Shown here: piece after piece, positions 46,555 through 55,134 of the stretch
Position numbering within the stretch: the first letter of the stretch is position 1
Layout of the letters: each line of letters begins with the position of its first letter
Source: Halonatronomonas betaini
GTDB taxonomy: Bacteria; Bacillota; Halanaerobiia; Halanaerobiales; Halarsenatibacteraceae
Direction: 5' to 3'
Length of the DNA stretch: 64,000 nt
Assembly: GCF_015666175.1 (NCBI RefSeq)
Contig: NZ_JADPIE010000004.1
Span: forward strand, 74,118 to 138,117
Notes under the pieces: generated by a model
Databases searched by the model: none
What the model was told of the DNA's origin: nothing
Seen by the model: only the letters and a program-made list of their open reading frames with translations
Position numbers and translations under genes: made by a program

Positions 46555-46682
46555 ACCAGCTAATTAAAGTAAGTTTTTCAGATAATAAGAAGGAATAATC
46601 CTGACTCCCTAGAATTATATTGATAGCATCCAAAAAATAGTAATAATATTTTAACAAGAGTACCATTCTGAAGGGAGGATTT

Positions 46683-47381
46683 ATGGTAGATATAGCCTGT
46701 AAAGAATTAACTGCAGAAGAGCTCGTAAATGACTACGGACCGTTGATATCCAGCCTGGCCTATAGAATGATACCGGATAGCCATATCGCTGAAGAAGCTG
46801 CCCAGGAGGCCTGGTATGAAGTAATTAAAAGTCTTGAAAGCTTTCGTGGAGAATCAAAAATATCGACCTGGATCTACAAAGTAGCCTATAGAACTATCAG
46901 CAAATACTGGCCCAATAAAAAGCTATATGATGAAAAATTTCTAAAACACTGCTTTGACGGCCCTGATGTCAGAATCCCTGATCAGATAGATTATGACGGC
47001 CGGCTCTGGCTTAAAGAACAGTGTGATCGCTGCCTGACTGCAATTCTGCAATGCTTAACCCCGGAAAAGAAAGTCGCCTATGTCCTAAGAGATGGTGCAG
47101 AACTTGATTATGAAGTTATTGCAGAAGTCATGGATAAAAAAGAAGCCACAGTTAGAAAGATAGTCTCCAGATCCCGTAAAAAAATCAAAAAGTTCTTAAA
47201 TGACCAGTGCACATTATATAATCCTGATGGCAGCTGCAACTGCAGAATCAAAGATCAGGTTGAAGAATTTAATATTAGAGAAGAATATGAAAAGATTTAT
47301 TCAGCAATAGATGAGGCCCATTTTTATGCAGCCTCAGAAAAAGTCATGCCAGATAAAAATTATTGGAAAAAAAACCTCTAA
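46683..47381 (+). CDS. ECF-type RNA polymerase sigma factor with Cys-rich tail
   Basis: This 232-residue protein has region 2 (about 15-80; IAEEAAQEAWYEVIKSLESFRGESKISTWIYKVA) and region 4 (about 115-165; LTPEKKVAYVLRDGAELDYEVIAEVMDKKEATVRKIVSRSRKKI). After region 4 comes a short Cys motif, CTLYNPDGSCNC, seen in some ECF factors and possibly metal-binding or redox-sensing. No anti-sigma membrane protein is adjacent, so control may act through the tail or through the SARP regulators that follow. GGGAGG precedes the ATG. Confidence 0.82.
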   Translation: MVDIACKELTAEELVNDYGPLISSLAYRMIPDSHIAEEAAQEAWYEVIKSLESFRGESKISTWIYKVAYRTISKYWPNKKLYDEKFLKHCFDGPDVRIPDQIDYDGRLWLKEQCDRCLTAILQCLTPEKKVAYVLRDGAELDYEVIAEVMDKKEATVRKIVSRSRKKIKKFLNDQCTLYNPDGSCNCRIKDQVEEFNIREEYEKIYSAIDEAHFYAASEKVMPDKNYWKKNL

Positions 47382-47438
47382 AGATGTCACAAAACTGCTC
47401 CAGTTCTACACTAATATAAATAGGGAAGGAAAATAGAC

Positions 47439-48587
47439 ATGGTTCCAAATTATGACAATCTTATAATCAATACCCTGGGTGAACTATCTATAAAAAAGGG
47501 AGATGAGATCATCTACACCGAACAGGGTCCAAAATTAAGAAAACGCTGGCGTTTATTTCTTATCCTTCTATTTAATAGAGGAGAGAAAATTTCTGATACC
47601 AGGCTTATCCAGGAACTGAATTTAGCCGATAATTCCAATCCCAATCAGGCCTTAAGGGCCCTTATCTATAGGCTTCGCCAGGATATCAGAAATAGAGAGG
47701 GTAACTTTATTTTCAGCGAAAACGGCGGTTATATTTTCAATGAGGGCAGTCCTTTCTGGCTGGATACAGAAAAATTCGATCAGCTAATAAAAAAGGGCAA
47801 TCAGGTTGAGGCAGTGGAGAAAATCAAGTATTACCGGCAGGCTATTCAACTTTATAAAGGAGATTTCCTGGAAAATAGTGAACTAACCTCAAAGGAACTA
47901 TTAAATATTCGCCAGCACTATAGGTCAAAATTCACAGAAATAATTAAAATGGCTGCTGAGATTTGCAAAGAGCAGGGAGATTATCAACAGGCAATCGAAC
48001 TTTATGAGACAGGCTTACAGGTCAATAATATTAATGTAGACTTTTATTATAACCTGATCCAGCTCCTAAAGGAGGTCAAGCTTCCAGACCAGGCAGTTAT
48101 CAAGGCTGAAGAGGCAATGTCTGTCTTTGATAATTATGATCTTGAGATTTCAGCCGAATTTCAACAGGAGATATCATCACTAATCTCAATGGATAATAAT
48201 CTCAGCATGGAAGACATGATATCCGATGAAATAGAAAACGAAAAGGCCTTTGAATGCGGCCCGATAACCTTCTCCAAAATAGTTAACTTAGAAAGACGGA
48301 GAAGTAAAAGACAGGATAGAGAGATCTACCTGGTTAAATTTAAGCTCATGCGCCAGGTCAGTCCATCTGAAATGATTGAGGCTGAAAGGATCCTGCATAA
48401 AAATCTCCTTGATAATTTAAGAGTATATGACTTAATAACCAGGCTTAAACCCAGAGAGTACCTGCTCCTTTTAGTCGATATTTCTGAAAAAGAAGTTGAA
48501 AAGATAATTGGCAGGATCATTGAAGAATACGATGAAAGCCTGCCGCCACCTGAGATCATGTTAGATTATGAATACAAAAAAGTATAA
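47439..48587 (+). CDS. SARP/BTAD transcription regulator with degenerate GGDEF-like tail (1)
   Basis: The N terminus of this 382-residue protein is a winged-helix DNA-binding domain of SARP/OmpR type (about 7-100; TLGELSIKKGDEI, KRWRLFLILLFNRG, ALRALIYRLRQDI). A bacterial transcriptional activation (BTAD, TPR-like) domain follows (about 105-240; FLENSELTSKELLNIRQHYR, AIELYETGLQ). Residues about 272-382 look like a diguanylate-cyclase fold that has lost its active site: the helix LHKNLLDNLRVYDLITRL is followed by KPREY (337-341) where GGDEF would sit, then LLLLVDISEKEVEKIIGRI. The fusion is unusual. It is probably a transcriptional activator whose tail senses a ligand or protein. It follows the sigma factor by 57 bases. 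Confidence 0.7.
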   Translation: MVPNYDNLIINTLGELSIKKGDEIIYTEQGPKLRKRWRLFLILLFNRGEKISDTRLIQELNLADNSNPNQALRALIYRLRQDIRNREGNFIFSENGGYIFNEGSPFWLDTEKFDQLIKKGNQVEAVEKIKYYRQAIQLYKGDFLENSELTSKELLNIRQHYRSKFTEIIKMAAEICKEQGDYQQAIELYETGLQVNNINVDFYYNLIQLLKEVKLPDQAVIKAEEAMSVFDNYDLEISAEFQQEISSLISMDNNLSMEDMISDEIENEKAFECGPITFSKIVNLERRRSKRQDREIYLVKFKLMRQVSPSEMIEAERILHKNLLDNLRVYDLITRLKPREYLLLLVDISEKEVEKIIGRIIEEYDESLPPPEIMLDYEYKKV

Positions 48588-48639
48588 AATTTTCAAAATG
48601 TGATAGCCGGCATAATAAACATTGTAACAACCTATAGCA

Positions 48640-48668
48640 TTTAAAAGATTAGCAATTTTTGATATATT
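48640..48668 (+). promoter_or_regulatory. Candidate promoter of the second SARP gene
   Basis: TTTAAA (48640-48645), 17-bp spacer, TATATT (48663-48668). It has the same weak -35 type as the box promoters at 51497 and 63766, but the conserved 17-bp box is absent. Confidence 0.55.
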
Positions 48669-48727
48669 GTTATCAAGGAAACTCTAGCTTTTGCGCTTAT
48701 TAAAGTATGAAGGAGGGTCAATAATAA

Positions 48728-49930
48728 ATGGCAGGAGAACTGAAAATATATACACTCGGCAACTTTAAGGTCGCTAATAGTGAAAAGGTGATTACCGAGA
48801 ATATCAATAAATCCAGCAAGCGCTGGAAACTACTCCAGTATCTAATAACTTTCAATAATCAGGAAATCTCCAGAGATGAATTGATCATGATCCTGGGCTT
48901 AAATAATAATGACGACCCGGAAAGCTCTCTTTCGGCTTTAGTCTACAGACTCAGAAGCCTTTTAAACAAATATACCAACCAGGGCAATGGCCATTTCATC
49001 AAAACTTCCGGCTCAGCCTATACCTTCAACGGCGATGCCAATTACTGGCTTGATTCAGAGGTCTTTGAAAATAAATGCGAACAGGTTGTCGGATTAATCG
49101 AGGAATCTTCAGACGGAGCAGTTGATCTCTTCCAGGAAGCCCTTAAAATCTACCAGGGCGATTACCTCCAGGAAGCCCGCTCAGAAGAATGGCTCTGGTC
49201 TGCCAGAAACTATTACCGTGATCTCTTAAGGAATACGGCACTGGAACTCGATGGTTACTTAAAAGAAAGAGAAGAATACGATACCCTCCTGACTTTCTAT
49301 GATGAGATTCAGAAACTAATCAAATTTGATGAAGATGTAATTATCGGGTATCTCGAGGCTCTGATCGGTGCCGGCAAGGAAAATGAAGCCCGGGCTAAAT
49401 ATCAGGAAATTAAAACCCTGTATCAGGATAATGGCCTGAAAGTACCTCCCAGGCTCCAGAATATTTTTAGAGACCTCAAAATTGAAAGGGCGGAGCAGCC
49501 AGAAGAATTCCTCAGTACCATTGATGAAGCCGCTGATGAAGAAGGTGCCTATCTCTGCACACCTGACAAGTTTCTGGAACTCTATAAACTGGAAAAACGG
49601 CGCTGCCAGCGAGATGGACCGTCAAGATGTATCATCCATCTAAGGCTTACTGAAGAACAAAAAGAAAGACAGCAGGAAATAAAATTTGATCATATAGATA
49701 ATATCGGCAATCAATTTCTCCAGCTCCTGAATGATCAGCTCAGGAGCGGCGATATCGTTACCCGCTGGAACAAGAAACATTTCATAGTTCTCCTGGCCAA
49801 TATCGAATGCAATGATGCCGAAAAAGTTACCAGCAGAATCAAAAATTCCTTTAAAGCAAGGTTTGGCCTGCCAGCTGGCCTGAGCATTTCCCAGAAGATT
49901 TATAGGCTCAAAGATCATAAATTAAAATAA
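48728..49930 (+). CDS. SARP/BTAD transcription regulator with degenerate GGDEF-like tail (2)
   Basis: This 400-residue paralogue of the preceding gene has a winged helix (about 5-100; TLGNFKVANSEKV, KRWKLLQYLITFNNQEISRDELIMILG, SALVYRLRSLL) and BTAD (about 110-250; YLQEARSEEWLWSARNYYRDLLR). The C-terminal GGDEF-like region (about 285-400) starts YLCTPDKFLELYKLEKRR and carries NKKHF (348-352) in place of GGDEF. The tail lacks the residues that bind GTP and metal in active cyclases, so catalysis is not expected. It has a separate promoter, and a terminator follows. Targets are unknown; the boxed promoters at 51480, 55156 and 63749 are candidates. Confidence 0.7.
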   Translation: MAGELKIYTLGNFKVANSEKVITENINKSSKRWKLLQYLITFNNQEISRDELIMILGLNNNDDPESSLSALVYRLRSLLNKYTNQGNGHFIKTSGSAYTFNGDANYWLDSEVFENKCEQVVGLIEESSDGAVDLFQEALKIYQGDYLQEARSEEWLWSARNYYRDLLRNTALELDGYLKEREEYDTLLTFYDEIQKLIKFDEDVIIGYLEALIGAGKENEARAKYQEIKTLYQDNGLKVPPRLQNIFRDLKIERAEQPEEFLSTIDEAADEEGAYLCTPDKFLELYKLEKRRCQRDGPSRCIIHLRLTEEQKERQQEIKFDHIDNIGNQFLQLLNDQLRSGDIVTRWNKKHFIVLLANIECNDAEKVTSRIKNSFKARFGLPAGLSISQKIYRLKDHKLK

Positions 49931-49956
49931 ATTGTCAAAGAACGTCTTTATTTAAT

Positions 49957-49985
49957 CTCCCATCGCAAGATGGGACTATTTTTTT
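49957..49985 (+). terminator. Terminator of the second SARP gene
   Basis: TCCCATC (49958-49964), loop GCAA, GATGGGA (49969-49975), then CTATTTTTTT. Confidence 0.88.
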
Positions 49986-50050
49986 GCCCTAATCAATCAG
50001 CACAGATCAGCTCCAGCCAGACCAGCATTCAACCAGACCTGATCCAGTCC

Positions 50051-50094
50051 CTCCCCGGTACCTCCTCGGTATCTCCTCGGTACCTCCCCGGTCC
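50051..50094. repeat. Four tandem 11-bp GC-rich repeats
   Basis: Units of CTCCYCGGTAY lie at 50051, 50062, 50073 and 50084 with exact 11-bp period (last unit CTCCCCGGTCC). They are in the convergent spacer between the SARP terminator and the minus-strand gene, and are much more GC-rich than the surroundings. SARP proteins elsewhere bind direct repeats at 11-bp spacing, so an operator is conceivable. Confidence 0.8.
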
Positions 50095-50131
50095 CGATAT
50101 GCTTTTAACATACGAATAACACATTTTTGAC

Positions 50132-50791
50132 TCAAGCCTGATTGTCATAATTAAGAACTTCATAAACAGCTGAGATCCCGTCACCCTCAGGTCTGACAAT
50201 TCGGAACCAGTAATCTCTATTAGGCTTTAACCTATCCACCATAAAGCTTCCTCTACCCTCAGAATCAGTCATCCCCTCAACTTTCCGTTCAAGATCATCA
50301 AAATCACCAATACCGGTAAGAGTATCACCGCCATTCCAGTTATTAAAGTTGCCCTCACCAACAATCAAATAATATTCTAGCTCGGCTTCGGCCTGATATA
50401 TAATCTCAAGTTCCACCCAGTTATCTCTGGAACCAACAGACTCACTGGGATCACCTGATCTTTTCACAAATTCAACACCGTAAATTGTCCTGAAATTATT
50501 GCCATTATGAAATGAAGTCAGCGCTGCCCTCATAAAAAGATTATTCCCATTTAAAGTCGTTCCCTGACTCATCTTATTCCAGGCTGCTTTATCATCAACG
50601 GTCAGTAATTTCGAAAATTCAACTGCTTCTTTGAATAAATTTCTATTCTTTCTTGAAGCCTTGCTATCTCCACCATCATTTTTCACATATCTCCGACAAA
50701 TAGACTTGCCATATCTCTTATAATAAACAAACTCTTTACCAAATTTTCCACTGGCAGCCTCAGACATCAACGGCATTTTAACTTTACTCAA
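50132..50791 (-). CDS. Hypothetical protein, possible phage-type N terminus
   Basis: This 219-residue protein has no signal peptide. The N-terminal half is basic (SGKFGKEFVYYKRYGKSICRRYVK, then DDKAAWNKMSQGTTLNGNNLFMRA), a style I associate with small phage or virion-like proteins. The C-terminal half looks like a fibronectin-III-like beta domain (LKPNRDYWFRIVRPEGDGISAVYEV). No other phage gene is nearby. TTG at 50791 is chosen by AAGGGGG at 8 bases on the minus strand. The function is unknown. Confidence 0.6.
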   Translation of the reverse strand: MSKVKMPLMSEAASGKFGKEFVYYKRYGKSICRRYVKNDGGDSKASRKNRNLFKEAVEFSKLLTVDDKAAWNKMSQGTTLNGNNLFMRAALTSFHNGNNFRTIYGVEFVKRSGDPSESVGSRDNWVELEIIYQAEAELEYYLIVGEGNFNNWNGGDTLTGIGDFDDLERKVEGMTDSEGRGSFMVDRLKPNRDYWFRIVRPEGDGISAVYEVLNYDNQA

Positions 50792-51308
50792 ATTATCATC
50801 CCCCTTTTATTTGTCAGACCTATCCTAAAGCAAGATTTCACAAGTCAGGCAATCTATATCAACAGCAGTTTAGCACTTTACTCTGCTGGCTTTCTATTTA
50901 AGTGATATTTCTAATTAGTATTAAGAAAATCCTTTATTTTCTAAATACAACTCATCATAACACCATAATAAATAAATTGCAAGTGCTTTTTCAAAAATAA
51001 TAAATTTATTTTTTAACTGGTACAAATTGTCGTTGCCACGACAATCGGGAAAATTCGAAATGCATTTTGACGTCTTCCCGATGAACTGAAATGACCGGAT
51101 AAGAATACGCATTTAAAAAGACTCATTAAAAACATATGTCGATTTCATCGACGACTGCAATTGGGAAAGCAATTATTTTTAAGTTTATCATCCCAATATC
51201 ATTCACAATCCATATCCAATATTATATAATTAAATTTAATAACAAAGATAAACTCTATTTAACTAAATTAGCCATTTAGATTAAACTGATTTCCAGGGGG
51301 AGTTAACA
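50792..51308. other. Intergenic region with a hairpin series, possible ncRNA
   Basis: No protein gene is convincing here. Four hairpins are visible. ATTGTCGT/ACGACAAT lies at 51026-51045. TCGGGAA (51045-51051) pairs with TTCCCGA (51075-51081). GTCGAT/ATCGAC lies at 51138-51152. AATTG/CAATT (51159-51174), followed by ATTTTT, resembles a terminator. Together they could be a plus-strand small RNA or a leader that ends before the zinc-ribbon gene at 51309. I do not recognise a known family. Confidence 0.4.
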
Positions 51309-51428
51309 ATGTACACCATGGTTTGCAATAACTGCAGCAAAAAGTCATATTCCAGTTCCTCCAGCGGTGAATGGGAATGTCCTTATTGTGGCGAGCATAT
51401 TGAAGATGAAGAGTTAAGTTTAATCTAA
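51309..51428 (+). CDS. Zinc-ribbon peptide, 39 residues
   Basis: The frame reads MYTMVCNNCSKKSYSSSSSG and continues with WECPYCGEHIEDEELSLI. Two CxxC pairs (C6/C9 and C24/C27) form a rubredoxin-like zinc ribbon. GGGGGAG precedes the ATG by about 8 bases and a terminator follows. Similar short ribbons open the PilZ protein at 62851 and the related protein at 63924 (CKKC, CEQC), so a shared binding role is possible. Confidence 0.65.
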   Translation: MYTMVCNNCSKKSYSSSSSGEWECPYCGEHIEDEELSLI

Positions 51429-51448
51429 AATCAATTAATTGCTTTACT

Positions 51449-51478
51449 AACCTGTCATTAATTTAATGGCAGGTTTTT
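51449..51478 (+). terminator. Terminator of the zinc-ribbon peptide gene
   Basis: AACCTGTCATTA pairs with TAATGGCAGG(T), followed by TTTTT. The conserved promoter box begins 2 bases later. Confidence 0.82.
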
Positions 51479-51479
51479 A

Positions 51480-51525
51480 GCGTTATCCTAACATCATTCA
51501 AATTCTCTATAAATAATAATATAAT
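51480..51525 (+). promoter_or_regulatory. Box promoter 1 (conserved 17-bp activator-like box)
   Basis: Box GCGTTATCCTAACATCA (51480-51496) is followed at once by -35 TTCAAA (51497-51502), 17-bp spacer, -10 TATAAT (51520-51525). The same layout and spacing occur at 55156 and 63749. It drives the lipoprotein at 51590. Confidence 0.75.
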
Positions 51526-51589
51526 TAGTATAATAATAAATTTGAAGATATGAACATAAATCTAAAATAAAAGAGGAGGAATCATTATT

Positions 51590-53140
51590 TTGAAAAAAAT
51601 ATTATCATTACTAACTGTTTTTACTTTACTTATGGTTTTTTCAGCCTGTGACAATATTGGTGATAATGGAGTAGATATTATTGACCAGACTTATGATATT
51701 ACTGTTGAGGTTCTAGATGAAAACGACCAACCAGTCAGTGACATTGGAGTTGTTGTTAATAGCGATGAAATCTATGATACTGATGATTCAGGAAGAGTAG
51801 ATATTTCAAGTCTCGAAGGCGAAAACCGTATAGAAATCCAGGACGACAGCTACCCTTCTAAAACAGTAGATAGCAGCAACGATGGCGACATCATAACCTT
51901 TAGGCCAGATGAAGTTACTGGCAGCGGCCTAACTATTAGAGGCAAATTATCAGATGAATCTGAAGTCCAGGCTGCTGATACCAGTAACAACCCAGACATT
52001 GGCCAGATAGTTCTCATATTCAGGTATGGCTATGAAGTTATCGACATTGAAAATGAGACTTTTTCTATTGATTTCCCTAGAGAACCTGGCGCAATCACCT
52101 TTGTTGATGCAGATGGCAATTATGCCGGTAACCTTGCTTTAGAAAATGGCATGGATTCAATCCCTGGCGATCTTATTGATGAAGATACAAATGAAATAGA
52201 TCTCGGTTTAATAACCTTTGAAGATGGCACCGCTTATTCCGAAGATGATGAAGTCGTATTCGATAGTCTTACAATTCAGGATAATGACCTGGATGCCGTT
52301 GCAGTTGCAGGCAGCTTCTTTAGTGCAGCAGCTATCAGCCCTGACCTAGTTGAAATGATGGCAACTGAATCTCAGGAGATAAGACTCCAGGCCATGTATT
52401 TTGTCAGTAATATGACATTAACCGAACCAGATGAAGATAACATAGTAAAAATAAATAATTTCAAAGATTTAGAAATAGAAAACCATCAATTAGAAATCGC
52501 CTTTACCCCACAGGTTATATCAGATAGTGATATCGAGGATGATAATAATACTTCAGGTATTGATTTTTACCTGAGCTATAATAATGGTTCACCAGAATAT
52601 TTTAGAGATGATCAGGTTATTAATCATTATGACACAACAAATATATATTTCCAAAGAGATGGCCTGCCTGGTGCAGGTGAGTATTTTATAGAGAATAATA
52701 TTGAAAATCTCGATGAATTCACATTTTATCTTCCAGATGTTATCGATCAGGCTGAAGATCACTTTATAACCCTGGATGTTGAAATAGAACTATTTGAAAA
52801 TGATGAAGGCGATTTATTAATAGACAGAATCAATTGGACATATAAGACATTATCAGGCCAGAAATTAACAGATCCAGAAAATATTTTAACTGGTCAGGAA
52901 GTCCAGATTTCAGCCCATACAGATGATAGAGACGAACTTAAAGGTGAATATTATGAAAGTGATATTCATGGTCCAGGAAGAATTTATAGTTCTGACAAAA
53001 TAACTGATTTATCAGACACTGTAAAGGATCTTAGAGATGAAGAGATTTACTGGGATGATGTTGGTAGTATTAATCTTCCTTATGATGATCTATATGATGT
53101 CCATTATGTAACGGGCTATATAAAAACAGAACAAAACTAA
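51590..53140 (+). CDS. Lipoprotein with N-terminal Ig-like domain
   Basis: This 516-residue protein has a signal peptide with lipobox FSAC (Cys about 20). Residues about 35-95 form a carboxypeptidase-regulatory or Ig-like beta-sandwich (YDITVEVLDENDQPVSDIGV), related to the repeat unit of the gene at base 1. The rest is acidic, beta-rich and unrecognised. TTG at 51590 is chosen by AGAGGAGGA at 9 bases. It is monocistronic, under the first box promoter. The function is unknown; it is probably surface-exposed. Confidence 0.72.
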   Translation: MKKILSLLTVFTLLMVFSACDNIGDNGVDIIDQTYDITVEVLDENDQPVSDIGVVVNSDEIYDTDDSGRVDISSLEGENRIEIQDDSYPSKTVDSSNDGDIITFRPDEVTGSGLTIRGKLSDESEVQAADTSNNPDIGQIVLIFRYGYEVIDIENETFSIDFPREPGAITFVDADGNYAGNLALENGMDSIPGDLIDEDTNEIDLGLITFEDGTAYSEDDEVVFDSLTIQDNDLDAVAVAGSFFSAAAISPDLVEMMATESQEIRLQAMYFVSNMTLTEPDEDNIVKINNFKDLEIENHQLEIAFTPQVISDSDIEDDNNTSGIDFYLSYNNGSPEYFRDDQVINHYDTTNIYFQRDGLPGAGEYFIENNIENLDEFTFYLPDVIDQAEDHFITLDVEIELFENDEGDLLIDRINWTYKTLSGQKLTDPENILTGQEVQISAHTDDRDELKGEYYESDIHGPGRIYSSDKITDLSDTVKDLRDEEIYWDDVGSINLPYDDLYDVHYVTGYIKTEQN

Positions 53141-53177
53141 TAAATTAAACTTAGCTCATTTTTCATATAACTCTTTT

Positions 53178-53219
53178 AATAACCCTCACACCAGGCATCC
53201 TGGGTGGGGGTTATTTTAT
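53178..53219 (+). terminator. Terminator of the lipoprotein gene
   Basis: AATAACCC (53178-53185) pairs with GGGTTATT (53208-53215), with an inner CCAGG/CCTGG, followed by TTATG. The group II intron lies about 55 bases downstream. Confidence 0.78.
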
Positions 53220-53274
53220 GTTTGCCTGGCATGGATATTTGCTAATCAGTGAAAGTCTGATGTGGGGGTTAATA

Positions 53275-55133
53275 GTGCCAACCACTAGCTGAAGACAAGG
53301 GTGTCCATCGTGAGATGGAATCTGAAGGAAGTTGGAGGCAAAACTTCGGTCTGAGGAATACGAACTGTATAAAAGGCATATTCCTGTGGGTGAGTTTGCA
53401 TAACAAAATAAAGCCCAAAACTATTCGAAACAGGAAGTGTAAATACAGCAGATAGGTGAAGTGAAAGTAAATATTCTTAACCAGGGAAGGTCTGACAGTA
53501 AATTGTGGTGATGAACTTCTAAGCAATAAACTCTGCAGTAATGTAAGAGCTGAACTGTCAGAATGCAGCAGAAGTCATAGTAGATTGATGGATATATACA
53601 TCAATTGAAGGATGAAACATTAGGAGGTTTCTTAGATTTGAACAACTCGACGGAAACACATAGAAAGCAGACAACTTCATATGAAGGCTGCTCTCAGGAG
53701 AGAAGGCTGGAAGCTAGAAGTAATGAGAGAGTGCAGAGTGTTTCTGCGGCGTTGCCGAATGTAGGAAACGGTGAAAATGCAGACTCCAGTAATCTGATGG
53801 AGAAAATTCTAGAGGCTCCTAACCTGAATAGGGCATATAAAAGAGTCGTCAAGAACAAAGGCAGCCATGGAATTGATGGAATGAGTGTAGATGAACTTCT
53901 ACCTCATCTTGAAAGAAATGGCAGACAGCTTCTAAAAGATATACTGGAATGTAACTACAAACCACAGGCTGTAAGAAGAGTAGAAATACCTAAGCCTGGT
54001 GGTGGAGTAAGACTACTTGGTATCCCAACAGTAACGGATAGAATGATTCAGCAGGCAATAACACAACAGCTGACACCAATATTTGACCCAGGATTTTCAG
54101 AATATAGTTATGGGTTCAGACCTGGAAGGAATGCACATCAGGCAGTAAATAAAGCTAAAGAATATATAAATGATGGCTATACATGGGTGGTCGATATTGA
54201 CCTTGAAAAGTATTTTGATACTGTTCAACATGATAAACTGATGTCTTTGGTAGCCAGAAAAGTGCAGGATAGAAGGGTGCTGAAATTGATAAGAGCTTAT
54301 CTTAACTCAGGAGTAATGATTGATGGTCTAATTAAGAAAACAGATGAAGGATGTCCTCAGGGAGGACCTCTAAGTCCACTACTCAGTAACATTATGTTGG
54401 ACGAACTGGACAAAGAATTGGGAAAACGCAATCATAAATTCTGCCGTTATGCTGATGACAATCAGATCTATGTCAAAAGTAGGAAAGCGGCTGAAAGAGT
54501 TATGAAAAGCATAACTTTATTTATTGAAAAGAAACTGAAACTTAAAGTTAATACAACAAAAAGTGCAGTCGGCAGACCCTGGAGAAGAAAATTCTTAGGG
54601 TTCTCATTTTATCGGATGAATGGTGAAGTAAGGATAAGAATCCACCCGAAATCAATCAAGAAAATCAAAACAAAGATAAAAGAACTCACATCAAGAAACA
54701 AGCCCTGGACGATGAAATATCGTTTTAAGAAATTAAAACAGACAATCACAGGGTGGGTTAGCTATTACAAAATAGCTGATATGAAAAGCAAGATGCGAGC
54801 TCTTGATCAGTGGGCAAGACGACGAATAAGAATGTGCTACTGGAAACGGTGGAAGAAGGTCAAAACCCGCTTTAGGATGCTCAGGAAATTAGGTATTAAA
54901 GAGCCCAAAGCGTGGGAATATGCTAACACAAGGAAAGGCTACTGGAGAATATCCAATAGCCCTATACTTGCAAAAAGCTTTACCAATCAGTTATTAAAGA
55001 AACTCGGATACTTTAGTTTTACAGAAAGATATGCACAAGTAATTAATACTTAATGAACCGCCCAGTACCGAACGGTATGCTGTGGTGGTGTGAGAGGACG
55101 AGAAATAAATTAATTATTTCTCTCCTACTCGAT
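53275..55133 (+). mobile_element. Group II intron with maturase
   Basis: The 5' end is placed at GTGCCAACC (53275), followed by GAAGACAAGGGTGTCCATCG and GGAATCTGAAGGAAGTTGGA, as in common bacterial group II ribozymes. Domain V is at about 55055-55094 (GAACCGCC ... CCGAACGG ... GGTGGTGTGAG). Domain VI ends CTCCTACTCGAT near 55133. The encoded protein is the reverse transcriptase/maturase at 53638. It sits in the sense orientation, between the lipoprotein terminator and the box promoter at 55135. The exact ends are estimates. Confidence 0.88.
53638..55053 (+). CDS. ltrA: Group II intron reverse transcriptase/maturase
   Basis: This 471-residue protein has a reverse transcriptase domain with KGSHGIDGMSVDEL, YKPQAVRRVEIPKPGGG, SYGFRPGRNAHQAV, the catalytic RYADDNQIYV (YADD 271-274) and GCPQGGPLSPLLSNIML. 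The maturase (GIIM-type) domain follows, with KFLGFSFYR and ITGWVSYYKIADMKSKM. No HNH endonuclease follows, so mobility probably depends on retrohoming at replication forks or single strands. TTG 53638 is chosen by AGGAGG at 10 bases; a TTG at 53605 is an alternative. All catalytic residues appear intact, so it may be active. Confidence 0.92.
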   Translation: MNNSTETHRKQTTSYEGCSQERRLEARSNERVQSVSAALPNVGNGENADSSNLMEKILEAPNLNRAYKRVVKNKGSHGIDGMSVDELLPHLERNGRQLLKDILECNYKPQAVRRVEIPKPGGGVRLLGIPTVTDRMIQQAITQQLTPIFDPGFSEYSYGFRPGRNAHQAVNKAKEYINDGYTWVVDIDLEKYFDTVQHDKLMSLVARKVQDRRVLKLIRAYLNSGVMIDGLIKKTDEGCPQGGPLSPLLSNIMLDELDKELGKRNHKFCRYADDNQIYVKSRKAAERVMKSITLFIEKKLKLKVNTTKSAVGRPWRRKFLGFSFYRMNGEVRIRIHPKSIKKIKTKIKELTSRNKPWTMKYRFKKLKQTITGWVSYYKIADMKSKMRALDQWARRRIRMCYWKRWKKVKTRFRMLRKLGIKEPKAWEYANTRKGYWRISNSPILAKSFTNQLLKKLGYFSFTERYAQVINT

Positions 55134-55134
55134 T

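Noticed and set aside
50051-50094. CRISPR array
   Set aside because: The 11-bp units are directly adjacent without spacers and no cas gene is present.
50132-50791. Prophage remnant
   Set aside because: Only one gene has a vaguely phage-like N terminus; no integrase, capsid, tail or attachment repeat is nearby.
53275-55133. Group IIC intron placed directly behind a terminator
   Set aside because: The 5' end lies about 55 bases past the terminator, and domain V (GAACCGCC ... GGTGGTGTGAG) looks like other bacterial classes.
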